64,000 nucleotides of DNA. Origin: Dongia_B soli. GTDB lineage: Bacteria > Pseudomonadota > Alphaproteobacteria > Dongiales > Dongiaceae. How positions within the stretch are numbered: the first letter of the stretch is position 1; each line of letters starts with the position of its first letter. The translations under genes and the position numbers were made by a program. A model generated the notes under the pieces. That model was not told the DNA's origin, searched no databases, and saw only the letters and a list, made by a program, of their open reading frames with translations. The stretch is taken from NCBI RefSeq assembly GCF_034044715.1, contig NZ_JAXCLW010000007.1, forward strand, positions 62,001-126,000. The letters are read 5' to 3'. Shown here piece by piece: positions 25,888 to 34,206 of the stretch.

Positions 25888-26664
25888 ATGCTGCACATTG
25901 AATCACAAGGTGCCTTGCGGGTTTTGACCTTCGACCGGCCGGAAGCGCGGAACGCGCTCAGCTCCGACTTGCTGAAGGAAATGCGCGCCGCTATTCACAC
26001 CGCAAAGGCGGATCGGAGCTGCCGTGCATTGATGATCACCGGGCGGGGCAAAGCCTTCTGCGCCGGCGCCGACGTGCAGGAATGGGCGTTGGCGGAAGCG
26101 GCCGGCCAATTGGAGACCTATGGCTGGACCGAGGCGGCTCATTCGCTCTGCGCCGAGATCTATGATTTCGACCGGCCGACCATCGCTTTGATGAATGGCG
26201 CCGCGGTCGGTGCCGGGCTCGATCTCGCCTGCGCCTGCGACTTCCGCATCGCCTCCGATGCGGCGAAATTCTGCTGCGCCTATACCAAGATGGGTTATGC
26301 GCCGGATTGCGGCGGTACCTGGCTGTTGCCGAAACTGATCGGCCGGGAAGCGGCCAAGCTTTTCGTCTTCACCGGCGATTTCTGGAATGCAGATGAAGCC
26401 TTGCGGCGCGGCCTCATCACGGCGATCTATCCGGCCGATCAATTGCTGGAAAAGGGCCTCGCTTTCGGCCAGAAGCTCGCCAATGGTCCGACCGTCGCCC
26501 TGTCGGCGGCGAAGCGGCTGATCAATGAAAGCGGCACGCGCAACCTGCACGCCCAGCTCGCGGCTGAACGGGTCGCCGGCGAGATCTGCGGCCGCTCGAC
26601 CGATGCCAAGGAAGCGCTGAGCGCCGCCGTGGCCAAGCGCGAGCCGGTCTTCCAGGGACATTAA
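25888..26664 (+). CDS. Enoyl-CoA hydratase/isomerase family protein
   Basis: 258-residue crotonase-fold enzyme. Oxyanion-hole motifs are ITGRGKAFCAGADVQEW (near 51-67) and NGAAVGAGLDLACACD (near 103-118). In the active-site loop YAPDCGGTWLLPKLIG an Asp stands where classical hydratases have the second catalytic Glu, and the first Glu is not evident; this is closer to PaaG/isomerase-type members than to a standard hydratase. First of three plus-strand genes (hydratase, ACAD, reductase) opposite the TetR gene. GGGGAGATAG precedes the ATG. Confidence 0.85.
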   Translation: MLHIESQGALRVLTFDRPEARNALSSDLLKEMRAAIHTAKADRSCRALMITGRGKAFCAGADVQEWALAEAAGQLETYGWTEAAHSLCAEIYDFDRPTIALMNGAAVGAGLDLACACDFRIASDAAKFCCAYTKMGYAPDCGGTWLLPKLIGREAAKLFVFTGDFWNADEALRRGLITAIYPADQLLEKGLAFGQKLANGPTVALSAAKRLINESGTRNLHAQLAAERVAGEICGRSTDAKEALSAAVAKREPVFQGH

Positions 26665-26701
26665 TTCCGTCAACAACCAGGCCTAACCGAGAGCACTCAC
26701 T

Positions 26702-27868
26702 ATGGCGTTCGACTTTTCGCAAACCGACGAACAGCGCATGCTGGTGGAGACCGTCCGCCAGTTCATCGAAAAGGAAATCTTCCCCTACGAACGCGAGGTC
26801 GATCGCGCTGGTGAGATGCCGATGGATCTTGCCAAGCAGATCAAGTCACGCGCCAAGGAAGTCGGCCTCTATGCTGCCAATATGCCGGAAGAGGTCGGCG
26901 GCGGCGGTCTCGACGTCATGTCGCAGATGCTGATGGAGCGGGAACTCGGGAAGTGCAATTGGGCGCTGCAGAAATTCGTTGGCCGGCCATCGGCGATCCT
27001 GATGGCCTGCCGTGACGAGCAGATTGAGAAATATCTGCTGCCGACCGTGCGGGGTGAGAAGATGGAAGTGTTCGCCCTGACGGAGCCAGGCGCCGGCTCC
27101 GACGCCATGTCGATCAGCACCCGCGCCGAAGCTGATGGCGATGATTACGTCCTTAATGGCGGCAAGCATTTCATCAGCGGCATCGGCCTGCCCGATTTCG
27201 CCATCGTTTTCACCGTCACCGGTGTCGATGAAACCAAGCGTGGCCCGCGCAAGCGCGTCACCGCCTTCCTGGTCGATCGCGACACGCCCGGCTTCAGCAT
27301 CCGCCGCGGCCCGCGTTGCGTTTCCTATCGCGCCTATGACAATTACGAACTCTTCTTCGACAATGTGCGCCTCAACAAGCGGCAGATTCTGGGCGAGGAA
27401 GGCAAAGGCTTTGTGCTGGCCAATCAGTGGCTGACCGGCGGCCGGGTGATGGTTGCCGCCAATTGCTGCGGCAAGGCTGAGCGGGCGATGGAATTGGCGA
27501 CCGATTGGGCGGCGACGCGCAAGCAGTTCGGCCAGACCATCGGCAAGTTCCAGGGCACATCTTTCAAGCTCGCCGATATGGCGACGGAATTGCGCGCCGC
27601 CGATGCCCTGGTTGCCTATACCTGCTGGAAGCTGGAGCAGGGAACCATGACCGATGCCGATGCCGCCATGGCGAAACTCTTCGCCAGCGAAATGCTGGGC
27701 CGCGTGACCGACCAGGCAATCCAGATTTTCGGCGGCATGGGGCTGATGGACGAGTTGCCGCTGGAGATGATGTGGCGCGATGCCCGGATCGAACGCATCT
27801 GGGAAGGCACGTCGGAAATCCAGCGCCATATCATTTCGCGCGATATGCTGCGCGCCAAGGAACAGTAA
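26702..27868 (+). CDS. Acyl-CoA dehydrogenase
   Basis: 388-residue ACAD. It shows VFALTEPGAGSDAMSIST, the GKHFISGIGLPDFAIVFT strand, a dimer/FAD segment TRKQFGQTIGKFQ, and the C-terminal QIFGGMGLMDE and ERIWEGTSEIQRHI motifs. It differs clearly from the ACAD at 23726, so the locus has two non-redundant dehydrogenases. It lies 37 bp after the crotonase gene and 16 bp before the reductase gene. Confidence 0.9.
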   Translation: MAFDFSQTDEQRMLVETVRQFIEKEIFPYEREVDRAGEMPMDLAKQIKSRAKEVGLYAANMPEEVGGGGLDVMSQMLMERELGKCNWALQKFVGRPSAILMACRDEQIEKYLLPTVRGEKMEVFALTEPGAGSDAMSISTRAEADGDDYVLNGGKHFISGIGLPDFAIVFTVTGVDETKRGPRKRVTAFLVDRDTPGFSIRRGPRCVSYRAYDNYELFFDNVRLNKRQILGEEGKGFVLANQWLTGGRVMVAANCCGKAERAMELATDWAATRKQFGQTIGKFQGTSFKLADMATELRAADALVAYTCWKLEQGTMTDADAAMAKLFASEMLGRVTDQAIQIFGGMGLMDELPLEMMWRDARIERIWEGTSEIQRHIISRDMLRAKEQ

Positions 27869-27884
27869 GGAGTAGGGACCGATC

Positions 27885-28724
27885 ATGTTTCAGAAGAATC
27901 TGCTGAAGGGCAAACGCATCCTGGTGACCGGCGGCGGCACCGGCCTTGGCTACAGCATGGGACACCGCTTCCTCGAACTCGGCGCCGAACTGGTGATCTG
28001 CGGCCGGCGCGAAGAAGTGCTCAAGGAAGCCGCCGAGAAGCTGATGGCGGAAACCGGTGGCAAGGTGGAAACCCATGGCTGCGATATCCGCGATGCGGAA
28101 GCGGTCGACAAGATGATCGCGGCGATCTGGGAACAGGGCCCGCTGGATTCACTGGTCAACAATGCCGCCGGCAATTTCATCTCACGGACCGAGGATCTCA
28201 GCCCGCGCGCCGTCGATGCCGTGCTCAATATCGTGCTGCATGGCAGCGCCTATGCGACGCTCGCCTGTGGCAAGCGCTGGCTGAAGGAGGGCCGCAAGGC
28301 CTCGGTTCTTTCCATCGTCACGACTTATGCCTGGACCGGTTCCGCCTATGTGGTGCCCTCGGCCATGGCCAAGGCCGGCGTGTTGTCGATGATCCGCAGC
28401 CTGGCAGTGGAATGGGGCGGACGCGGCGTGCGGCTCAATGCCATCGCGCCGGGTCCGTTCCCGACGAAGGGTGCCTGGGAGCGGCTGGTGCCGCGCGCCG
28501 ATCTTGCCAAGAAGTTCGAGACCAACAATCCGCTGCAGCGGGTCGGGGACCATAGCGAGCTTGCCAATCTCGCCACCTTCCTGCTCTCCGATTTCGCCGG
28601 TTATATCAATGGCGAGGTGGTCACGATCGACGGTGGCGAATGGCTGCAGGGCGCCGGCCAGTTCAACTTCCTGCGCGATATGACCGACGCCGATTGGGAA
28701 TCGCTGAAACCGAAGAAAAAATAA
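27885..28724 (+). CDS. SDR oxidoreductase, 2,4-dienoyl-CoA reductase (DECR) type
   Basis: 279-residue short-chain dehydrogenase with the cofactor motif TGGGTGLG (about 15-22) and NNAAGNF near 90. The segment TTYAWTGSAYVVPSAMAKAGV matches DECR-type enzymes (TYAETGSGFVVPSA-like), where catalysis uses a Tyr and a Lys with a different spacing from classical YxxxK. PGPFPTKGAWERL is also DECR-like. With the crotonase and ACAD it completes a route for unsaturated acyl-CoAs. NADPH preference is likely by family. A strong bidirectional terminator follows. Confidence 0.88.
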   Translation: MFQKNLLKGKRILVTGGGTGLGYSMGHRFLELGAELVICGRREEVLKEAAEKLMAETGGKVETHGCDIRDAEAVDKMIAAIWEQGPLDSLVNNAAGNFISRTEDLSPRAVDAVLNIVLHGSAYATLACGKRWLKEGRKASVLSIVTTYAWTGSAYVVPSAMAKAGVLSMIRSLAVEWGGRGVRLNAIAPGPFPTKGAWERLVPRADLAKKFETNNPLQRVGDHSELANLATFLLSDFAGYINGEVVTIDGGEWLQGAGQFNFLRDMTDADWESLKPKKK

Positions 28725-28750
28725 CCGCCCTGGCGATAGTGAAAGAAAAA

Positions 28751-28779
28751 GCCCCCGGATGCGATCCGGGGGCTTTTTT
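28751..28779. terminator. Bidirectional rho-independent terminator
   Basis: GCCCCCGGAT and ATCCGGGGGC form a 10-bp GC-rich stem around GCG. It is followed by TTTTTT on the plus strand and by TTTTTCTTTC on the minus strand, so it can end both the reductase operon and the convergent gene at 28799. Confidence 0.92.
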
Positions 28780-28798
28780 CTTGCGATTGAGGCGCCGC

Positions 28799-29344
28799 TT
28801 AAGACCGGGTGCCTTCCAGATCGAGATCGCCGGATTCGATGGCGCTGCGCAAAGCAGCGAGACCGCGATCGATTTCTTCATACATTTCGCGAGCGCGTCC
28901 CAGATCGCGGATATCGCTTTCGGTGATCGGGCCGCGCTTCGGATTGCCGAGATCGACCACCTGCGCCAGGTAGCGGCCGCGCAGCTTGGCGGCGAGGCGC
29001 ACGACACGCTGGATTTCCGCCGGGGCGGCGCCGATCACGGCATTGGTGGTTTCTGCCCGGGTGAAGTTCCGCATTTCATGATTGAGGTGGCAGAGATACT
29101 GGCCGACCGAGGGTGAGGTGGTCAGCAGCTTGGCACGACGCCGCGCGTCTTCCGCCATCAGCTGCACCATGTTGGTTTTCGATTCGGCGGCCTGAGGAAC
29201 GGGCGCGGCATGGTCGGCCGTCATCGCAGTGAGGGTCGCCCCGCCCAAGACCGGACCGGCCCGATTCTGCCCGGCAGATTCTGCCCGGGGAACCATGGCC
29301 GATAGCTCTTTGCCTTCGTCGCGGCGTGCAAACATCGATAACAT
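28799..29344 (-). CDS. Hypothetical protein, helical C-terminal half
   Basis: 181 residues; I do not recognise a family. The first 55 residues look disordered (Ala/Pro/Gly rich). Residues 58-175 look helical, with charged heptad-like stretches (MVQLMAEDARRRAKLLTT, REMYEEIDRGLAALRSAIE) and a HLNHEMRNF segment. No signal peptide or membrane segment. GGGGAAG at five-base spacing supports ATG 29344. It stands alone between a shared terminator and the degenerate GGDEF gene, which is on the same strand 97 bp upstream. Confidence 0.7.
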   Translation of the reverse strand: MLSMFARRDEGKELSAMVPRAESAGQNRAGPVLGGATLTAMTADHAAPVPQAAESKTNMVQLMAEDARRRAKLLTTSPSVGQYLCHLNHEMRNFTRAETTNAVIGAAPAEIQRVVRLAAKLRGRYLAQVVDLGNPKRGPITESDIRDLGRAREMYEEIDRGLAALRSAIESGDLDLEGTRS

Positions 29345-29441
29345 CTGGCTTCCCCATGATCAGTTGCTGGGCGTCGGTATCGACGCTCTTTTAGGGAAGC
29401 AAGCGGCGTGCCAGAACTTGCGGCGGATGACCGTCGGGATT

Positions 29442-30341
29442 TTAACCAAACGCGAAGTCGTCGTGGCCTCGGCTGAGGACCTCCTGTAGCGCACCGGCGG
29501 CCCGGTCAATCAGCCCCTCGGGCTGCATCGCACTGGTGGGATAGAGGGCGATGCCGACAGCGACCCGGACGGTCTGACTGCCATTGCCGGTATCAACCGG
29601 CTTGGTCAACTCGGTGACGATTTTCTCCGCGACGATCTGCACGTCTTCGATGCGCGGCATAGCTTCTGCCAGGACGGCAAATTGGCGCCGTTCGAGCCGG
29701 GCGACGGTATCGCTGGCGCGCATGATCTGGTGCAAGCGTCCGGTCAGGACACCCATCAAAGCATCCTCATTGGCCGATGAAAGCAGCCCGTGGGGTTGCA
29801 AAACCGGGGTGACCTCGATCAGCAATACGGCAAAGAAATCCTGGTTCCGCTTGGCGCGGCGTTCGGCGAGGCCGAGAAATTCCCAGAATAACGGCGGGGC
29901 TGCCAGACCGGTTGCCGCGTCGCGCAGTCGCAGACGCGAGAGATGCCGTTCGCTATGCCGGCGATTGACTACCGATCGCAAGGCGCGCCGCAAGCCGTTC
30001 GGTGTCAGCTCCTGCCGCTGCATGACATCCACGGCGCCGTTATCGAGATAGGATTGTTCCGTCTCGGCATCGGCCTGGTCAGTGATGACAACGACGGCGG
30101 CGAGATGCGCAAGATCATCAATGATCCGCAGGTGATCTGTCTGGCTCGGTAACTTCAGGGCATCGAGATCGAGCAGGAACACATTGCCTGCATTGTCCCG
30201 CGCAGCTTCAACTGTAGCCGCGCTGTTGAAGTCGAGCGCCGTACTGGTTTTGGCGCAGAGCTGGCGCACCCAATCGATTTCCGCCTGGTTGGGCGAAACC
30301 ATCGTCAACAGGATCGGTTCTGACGCGGCAAGAAAAGTCAC
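29442..30341 (-). CDS. REC-like plus degenerate GGDEF domain protein
   Basis: 299 residues. The first 125 look like a receiver-type fold (NVFLLDLDALKL, AAVVVITDQADAE, YLDNGAVDVMQRQ). Residues 140-290 align with a diguanylate cyclase domain (LRDAATGLAAPPLFWEFL, ASDTVARLERRQFAVLAEAM, VRVAVGIALYP). The catalytic GGDEF signature is replaced by ERRQF, so cyclase activity is not expected; c-di-GMP or protein binding is possible. GTG 30341 is chosen because GAGGAG lies nine bases upstream; a TTG at 30365 would precede that site. Confidence 0.72.
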   Translation of the reverse strand: MTFLAASEPILLTMVSPNQAEIDWVRQLCAKTSTALDFNSAATVEAARDNAGNVFLLDLDALKLPSQTDHLRIIDDLAHLAAVVVITDQADAETEQSYLDNGAVDVMQRQELTPNGLRRALRSVVNRRHSERHLSRLRLRDAATGLAAPPLFWEFLGLAERRAKRNQDFFAVLLIEVTPVLQPHGLLSSANEDALMGVLTGRLHQIMRASDTVARLERRQFAVLAEAMPRIEDVQIVAEKIVTELTKPVDTGNGSQTVRVAVGIALYPTSAMQPEGLIDRAAGALQEVLSRGHDDFAFG

Positions 30342-30473
30342 AATCAGCAGCTCCTCGACAGCCAAGCTCGCAGAGCACCCTTAAGAAAAAATTAAATCGA
30401 GTTTTACGGTTGTGCGACGTTACCCTCGGGCAACGCCGTTGCTGCCGCTGCAAAATTTGATTAGAGACGGGTG

Positions 30474-31358
30474 ATGTCCTTGCCGGCCGACCTTCATCTC
30501 GCCCTGAAGAGCATCCCGCTGCTGGCGGCCGTCCCGGTCGCGGAATGGTCGATTGCCCGTCTTGGCGGCATCACCAACCGCAATTACCGGCTCTGTCATG
30601 AGCGAAGCGGCCGGGACTATGTGCTGCGCCTACCGGGCGCCGGCGGCGGTCAATATCTCAATCGGCCGGCCGGTATCCATAATGCCGCTTTGGCCGCCGA
30701 TATCGGGATCGCTCCGGCTGTCTTGTTCGCCGATGAGACGCGCGGCTGGCAGGTCACGGCATTCCTGCCCAATGCGATCTCCCTGCAATCGGCCGATTTC
30801 CAAGACGGGGAAAGCCTGGCGGCGGTCGGGCGCGTCATCGGCAGGCTGCAACGGTCGGGCGCAGCCTTCCAGCATGAAATGCGTCCCTTCGCCATATCCG
30901 ACCGCTATCTGTCGCTGGCACCGGAACCGCGTTTGCAACGTCTCCGACAGGAGGCTGCCTGGTTGGACGCGGCTATTGAAGGCTCCGATCACTCATTGGT
31001 GCCCAGCCATATCGATCCCAATCCGAGCAATTTCCTGCGTCTGCCGGATCGCAGCTTGTGGCTGATCGACTGGGAATTTTCGGCCCGCGCCGATCCCTTC
31101 TGGGATATCGGCGCCATTGCGCTCGACAATGACTTGGACGAGGCGCAGATCGATTGGCTGCTCGCCGCCTCGGGTTATGCCGTGACGCCGCAATCCGCCC
31201 TGCGCGTTGCTCATTTCAGGACGGCCCTGTGCCTGGTCGCGGCGAGCTGGGCTTTTGTGGAAATTGCCGCCGGCAATGAGACGGCAGATCTGCGCGATTT
31301 CGCCGAACAACGGCTGTCGGCTTTTGCCACCGGTCTTGCGGTGCTGGTCAAGCGCTGA
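30474..31358 (+). CDS. Choline/aminoglycoside-type small-molecule kinase
   Basis: 294-residue phosphotransferase of the APH/choline kinase fold. GGITNRNYRL is the N-terminal nucleotide loop, SHIDPNPSNFL the catalytic HxDxxPxNF motif (usually HGDxxxxN), and LIDWEFSARADPFWDIGA the Mg-binding DFE/DWE motif. The choline/ethanolamine or thiamine kinase group is likely; the substrate cannot be decided. ATG 30474 follows GAGACGGGT. The 3' end overlaps the convergent histidine kinase by 11 bp. Confidence 0.8.
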   Translation: MSLPADLHLALKSIPLLAAVPVAEWSIARLGGITNRNYRLCHERSGRDYVLRLPGAGGGQYLNRPAGIHNAALAADIGIAPAVLFADETRGWQVTAFLPNAISLQSADFQDGESLAAVGRVIGRLQRSGAAFQHEMRPFAISDRYLSLAPEPRLQRLRQEAAWLDAAIEGSDHSLVPSHIDPNPSNFLRLPDRSLWLIDWEFSARADPFWDIGAIALDNDLDEAQIDWLLAASGYAVTPQSALRVAHFRTALCLVAASWAFVEIAAGNETADLRDFAEQRLSAFATGLAVLVKR

Positions 31359-32829
31359 GGGCGAGGGCCAGGCTTTCCGGGCCGGCATCGGGAAGAGTGA
31401 TGGTGACCGTGGTGCCGTGCCCCGGCTCGCTGGCGATGCTAAGCACCCCGCCCATCAATTCGCTAAAGCGCTGCGCCAGCGGCAGGCCGAGCCCTGTACC
31501 TTCGAATTTGCGGGCCAGCGAGCTGTCGATCTGGCCGAAGGGGGCTAAAGCGATCGGAATATCTTCGCTCGACATGCCGATGCCTTGATCAGCGACCTCA
31601 AAGCAATAGAGGCCGGTTTCCGTCTGTCGGCCGGAGAGCCGGACAGAGCTGCCATCCGGTGAGAATTTGATCGCATTCGACAGAAGATTGATCAGGCATT
31701 GCCGCAGCTTCGCCGCATCGGTGGTGAAGATCGGCAATATCGGGGCGATGTCCAAGTGCAGCGTGATATTGCGGCTTCGTAGCGACGGCTCCACCATCCG
31801 CGCAACTTCGCGCAGCAGAGCCGTCGGGTCCGTGCGGCTATTCTGCAGCGGCATGCGGCCAAGTTCGATCTTGGTCAGATCGAGAATATTGTTGATGATC
31901 GTCAGCAAATGCCGCCCGGCGGCGTGGATATCATCGACATAGGCACCGTAGCGGGCATCACCCAGTGGGCCGAAGGTCTTATGCTGAATCAGTTCCGAGA
32001 ATCCGATGATCGCATTCAGCGGCGTGCGCAATTCATGGCTCATATTGGCGAGGAACTGGGATTTTGCTTTGCTGGCGGCCTCGGCGCGGGCGACGTTCCG
32101 GGTCAGTTCCAGGCTGCGCTCATGCTGCCGTTGCAACAGCCGGTCACCACGGCCGACGATGAGAATGAGGACGCCATTGGCGATGGCAAAGGCCGCCACA
32201 GTGAGGCCGATCAGCCAATAGGTGAAGCGGTCGATCGCCGTCACGAAAACGGTGACATCATCATAGACTTCGAAGACGCCGACAACCTTGCCGTCTTTGG
32301 CGCCGTAAATCGGCACATAACTGGAAATGATATCGCGATCGGTGACGGCGCCTTCGAAAGCATCGACCGTATGGGCATGCGCCATCTCGCTGGCGACGAC
32401 GCCGTTGCGGGCGGATTCCACACCTTCATCGTCGCTCTTGTCCTGGCCGATCTGTCGGGGATCGGTCGAGAACAATGTATGGCCCTCGAGGTCATAGATT
32501 TTGACCTGGATAATCGGCGCCTTCTTGACAAGGGTCTTCACGTCCTGATTGAGCAATTCGACTTCCGGCCGTCCCTGCAGTTGTTCCGGCGGAAGGGCGC
32601 TGAGGAGGCGTAGGACATCCGCATGCTCATCCCATAAGGAGTTCGCCAGCAGGCGCGCTGCCGTCACGTTGGACTGTTCCGCCTCCGCTTCCATCTGCCG
32701 GACGGCCCAGCTGCGATAAAAGAGGGTGAGGCCCAAAGCGGTAACGATCAGGACGATGGCGGACAGAATCGCGAAATTCCGCGTCAGGCGAAAGCGTTTG
32801 GAGGTTGTGGAAGGGGGTTCCATGGGCAT
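31348..32829 (-). CDS. Membrane sensor histidine kinase
   Basis: 493 residues. Two membrane segments (about 17-36 and 205-230) flank a periplasmic sensor with Cache-like features (IQVKIYDLEGHTLFSTD, ISSYVPIYGAKDGKVVGVFEVYDD). The kinase core is complete: H-box FLANMSHELRTPLNAIIGFSEL, N-box LINLLSNAIKFSP, G1 DQGIGMS and G2 GTGLGLPLAQRF. No receiver domain and no adjacent response regulator, so its partner lies elsewhere. The start is placed at MPMEPPS (32829); a longer frame to 32922 lacks support. Confidence 0.88.
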   Translation of the reverse strand: MPMEPPSTTSKRFRLTRNFAILSAIVLIVTALGLTLFYRSWAVRQMEAEAEQSNVTAARLLANSLWDEHADVLRLLSALPPEQLQGRPEVELLNQDVKTLVKKAPIIQVKIYDLEGHTLFSTDPRQIGQDKSDDEGVESARNGVVASEMAHAHTVDAFEGAVTDRDIISSYVPIYGAKDGKVVGVFEVYDDVTVFVTAIDRFTYWLIGLTVAAFAIANGVLILIVGRGDRLLQRQHERSLELTRNVARAEAASKAKSQFLANMSHELRTPLNAIIGFSELIQHKTFGPLGDARYGAYVDDIHAAGRHLLTIINNILDLTKIELGRMPLQNSRTDPTALLREVARMVEPSLRSRNITLHLDIAPILPIFTTDAAKLRQCLINLLSNAIKFSPDGSSVRLSGRQTETGLYCFEVADQGIGMSSEDIPIALAPFGQIDSSLARKFEGTGLGLPLAQRFSELMGGVLSIASEPGHGTTVTITLPDAGPESLALALSA

Positions 32830-33035
32830 TTTCGTTCGTAGATACACGCCATGATGCGACCCTAAATCCAATTTATTAATAATGGCCTTCCACGGCGTGA
32901 CAGGCTCGGCTTCGCCCAGCAACCCTGATGGTCCCGGCTACTCCCCAGCCAATGCCCGAGCCACCGGGCCGAGCCACCGGCCTGAGACCTTGTCCGGCCT
33001 TGACTTACCGTCCTGGCGCGACCATTCTCGCGCTC

Positions 33036-33129
33036 GCTCAACGGGGTGCCCGATGCCGGGCTGAGAGAAGCGATTGCCACTTCAACCCGATGAACCTGAT
33101 CCGGTTAATACCGGCGGAGGGATATGAGT
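33036..33129 (+). promoter_or_regulatory. TPP riboswitch (THI element)
   Basis: The conserved TPP aptamer blocks are in order: GGGGTGCCC (33043-33051), GGCTGAGAG (33059-33067), ACCCGATGAACCTGATC (33085-33101) and the GGCGGAGGGA closing block (33113-33122). CTCA (33037-33040) and TGAG (33125-33128) can form P1. It precedes thiBPQ and should switch it off when TPP is plentiful. The rest of the 32830-33184 gap shows no gene. Confidence 0.93.
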
Positions 33130-33153
33130 CACCGGTAAACCGATGCACCATTT

Positions 33154-33177
33154 CTCCTCCGCCGCTTTGTGGAGGAG
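33154..33177 (+). promoter_or_regulatory. Shine-Dalgarno-sequestering hairpin, expression platform of the TPP riboswitch
   Basis: CTCCTCC (33154-33160) pairs exactly with GGAGGAG (33171-33177), which is the thiB ribosome-binding site, seven bases before the ATG at 33185. CTCCTCC could alternatively pair with GGAGGG (33116-33121) inside the aptamer, which would free the site when TPP is absent. The stem is followed by TTTT, so early termination is a second possibility. Confidence 0.7.
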
Positions 33178-33184
33178 TTTTCGC

Positions 33185-34189
33185 ATGCGTGTTTCGGCAT
33201 CTCTGCTGGCGGCGGTTTTCGGCATTCTTCTTTCGAGCGCGGCACAGGCTGCGGAGCCGACCCTGACCGTCTATACCTATGATTCCTTTATCAGCGAATG
33301 GGGCCCCGGTCCGGCCATCCAGAAGCAGTTCGAGGCCCAATGCCACTGCAAGCTGACCTGGGTCGGACTGGAGGATGGCGCCGCCTTGCTGTCGCGGCTG
33401 AAGATGGAAGGAAAGAAGACAAAGGCTGATGTCGTGCTTGGCCTCGATACCAATCTCACCAGCGAAGCGGCGGCGACGGGTTTCTTCGCCCCGGCCAAGG
33501 TCGATGTCTCCAAGCTGAAGCTGCCGGTCGCCTGGAATGACAAGACCTTCGTTCCCTATGACTACGGCTATTTCGCTTTCGTCTACGATTCACAGAAGCT
33601 GCCCAATCCACCGAAGAGCCTGGCGGAGCTGACGGCGCCGGGCGATCAGCCGAAGATTCTCCTGATGGATCCGCGCACTTCGACGCCGGGTCTTGGCCTG
33701 CTCCTTTGGATGAAGGAGGTCTATGGCGATAAGGCGACCGAGGCCTGGGCGAAGGTTGCGCCGAAGGTGCTCACCATCAGCAAAGGTTGGAGCGAGGCCT
33801 ATGGCCTGTTTGTGAAAGGCGAGGCGCCGATGGTGCTCAGCTACACGACCTCGCCGGCTTATCATCAGATCAACGAGAAGACCGATCGCTATAAGGCGCT
33901 GGATTTCCCGGAAGGCAATTATCTCCAGGTCGAAGTGGCGGCTCGGATGGCATCGAGCAAGCATGCCGATCTTGCCGAACAGTTCCTGGCCTTCCTGACC
34001 TCGCCCGAGGTGCAGAAGCTGATCCCGACCACCAATTACATGTTCCCGGTGGTCGATATCGGCAATGACCTGCCGGCAGAATTCCGCAACATCCCGCAGC
34101 CCCAGAAGACCCTGTTGATGCCGAGCGATGAGGTCGCCAAGCATCGCCATGCCTGGATCCGGGAATGGCTCGAGACGGTCAGCCGCTGA
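33185..34189 (+). CDS. thiB: Thiamine ABC transporter, periplasmic binding protein ThiB
   Basis: 334-residue periplasmic receptor for thiamine/TPP. The signal peptide (MRVSASLLAAVFGILLSSAAQA) ends near residue 22. The mature protein begins TLTVYTYDSFISEWGPGP, the classic ThiB N-terminus, and includes KADVVLGLDTNL and PYDYGYFAFVYD. GGAGGAG upstream decides the ATG at 33185 over one at 33143, which lies within the leader. Controlled by the TPP riboswitch and followed by thiP and thiQ. Confidence 0.95.
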   Translation: MRVSASLLAAVFGILLSSAAQAAEPTLTVYTYDSFISEWGPGPAIQKQFEAQCHCKLTWVGLEDGAALLSRLKMEGKKTKADVVLGLDTNLTSEAAATGFFAPAKVDVSKLKLPVAWNDKTFVPYDYGYFAFVYDSQKLPNPPKSLAELTAPGDQPKILLMDPRTSTPGLGLLLWMKEVYGDKATEAWAKVAPKVLTISKGWSEAYGLFVKGEAPMVLSYTTSPAYHQINEKTDRYKALDFPEGNYLQVEVAARMASSKHADLAEQFLAFLTSPEVQKLIPTTNYMFPVVDIGNDLPAEFRNIPQPQKTLLMPSDEVAKHRHAWIREWLETVSR

Positions 34190-34206
34190 ATTCGCACGCG
34201 CCTATC

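Noticed and set aside
25683..25901. 72-codon frame starting inside the TetR-type operator
   Set aside because: Start lies in the palindrome, no ribosome-binding site, runs over the crotonase start.
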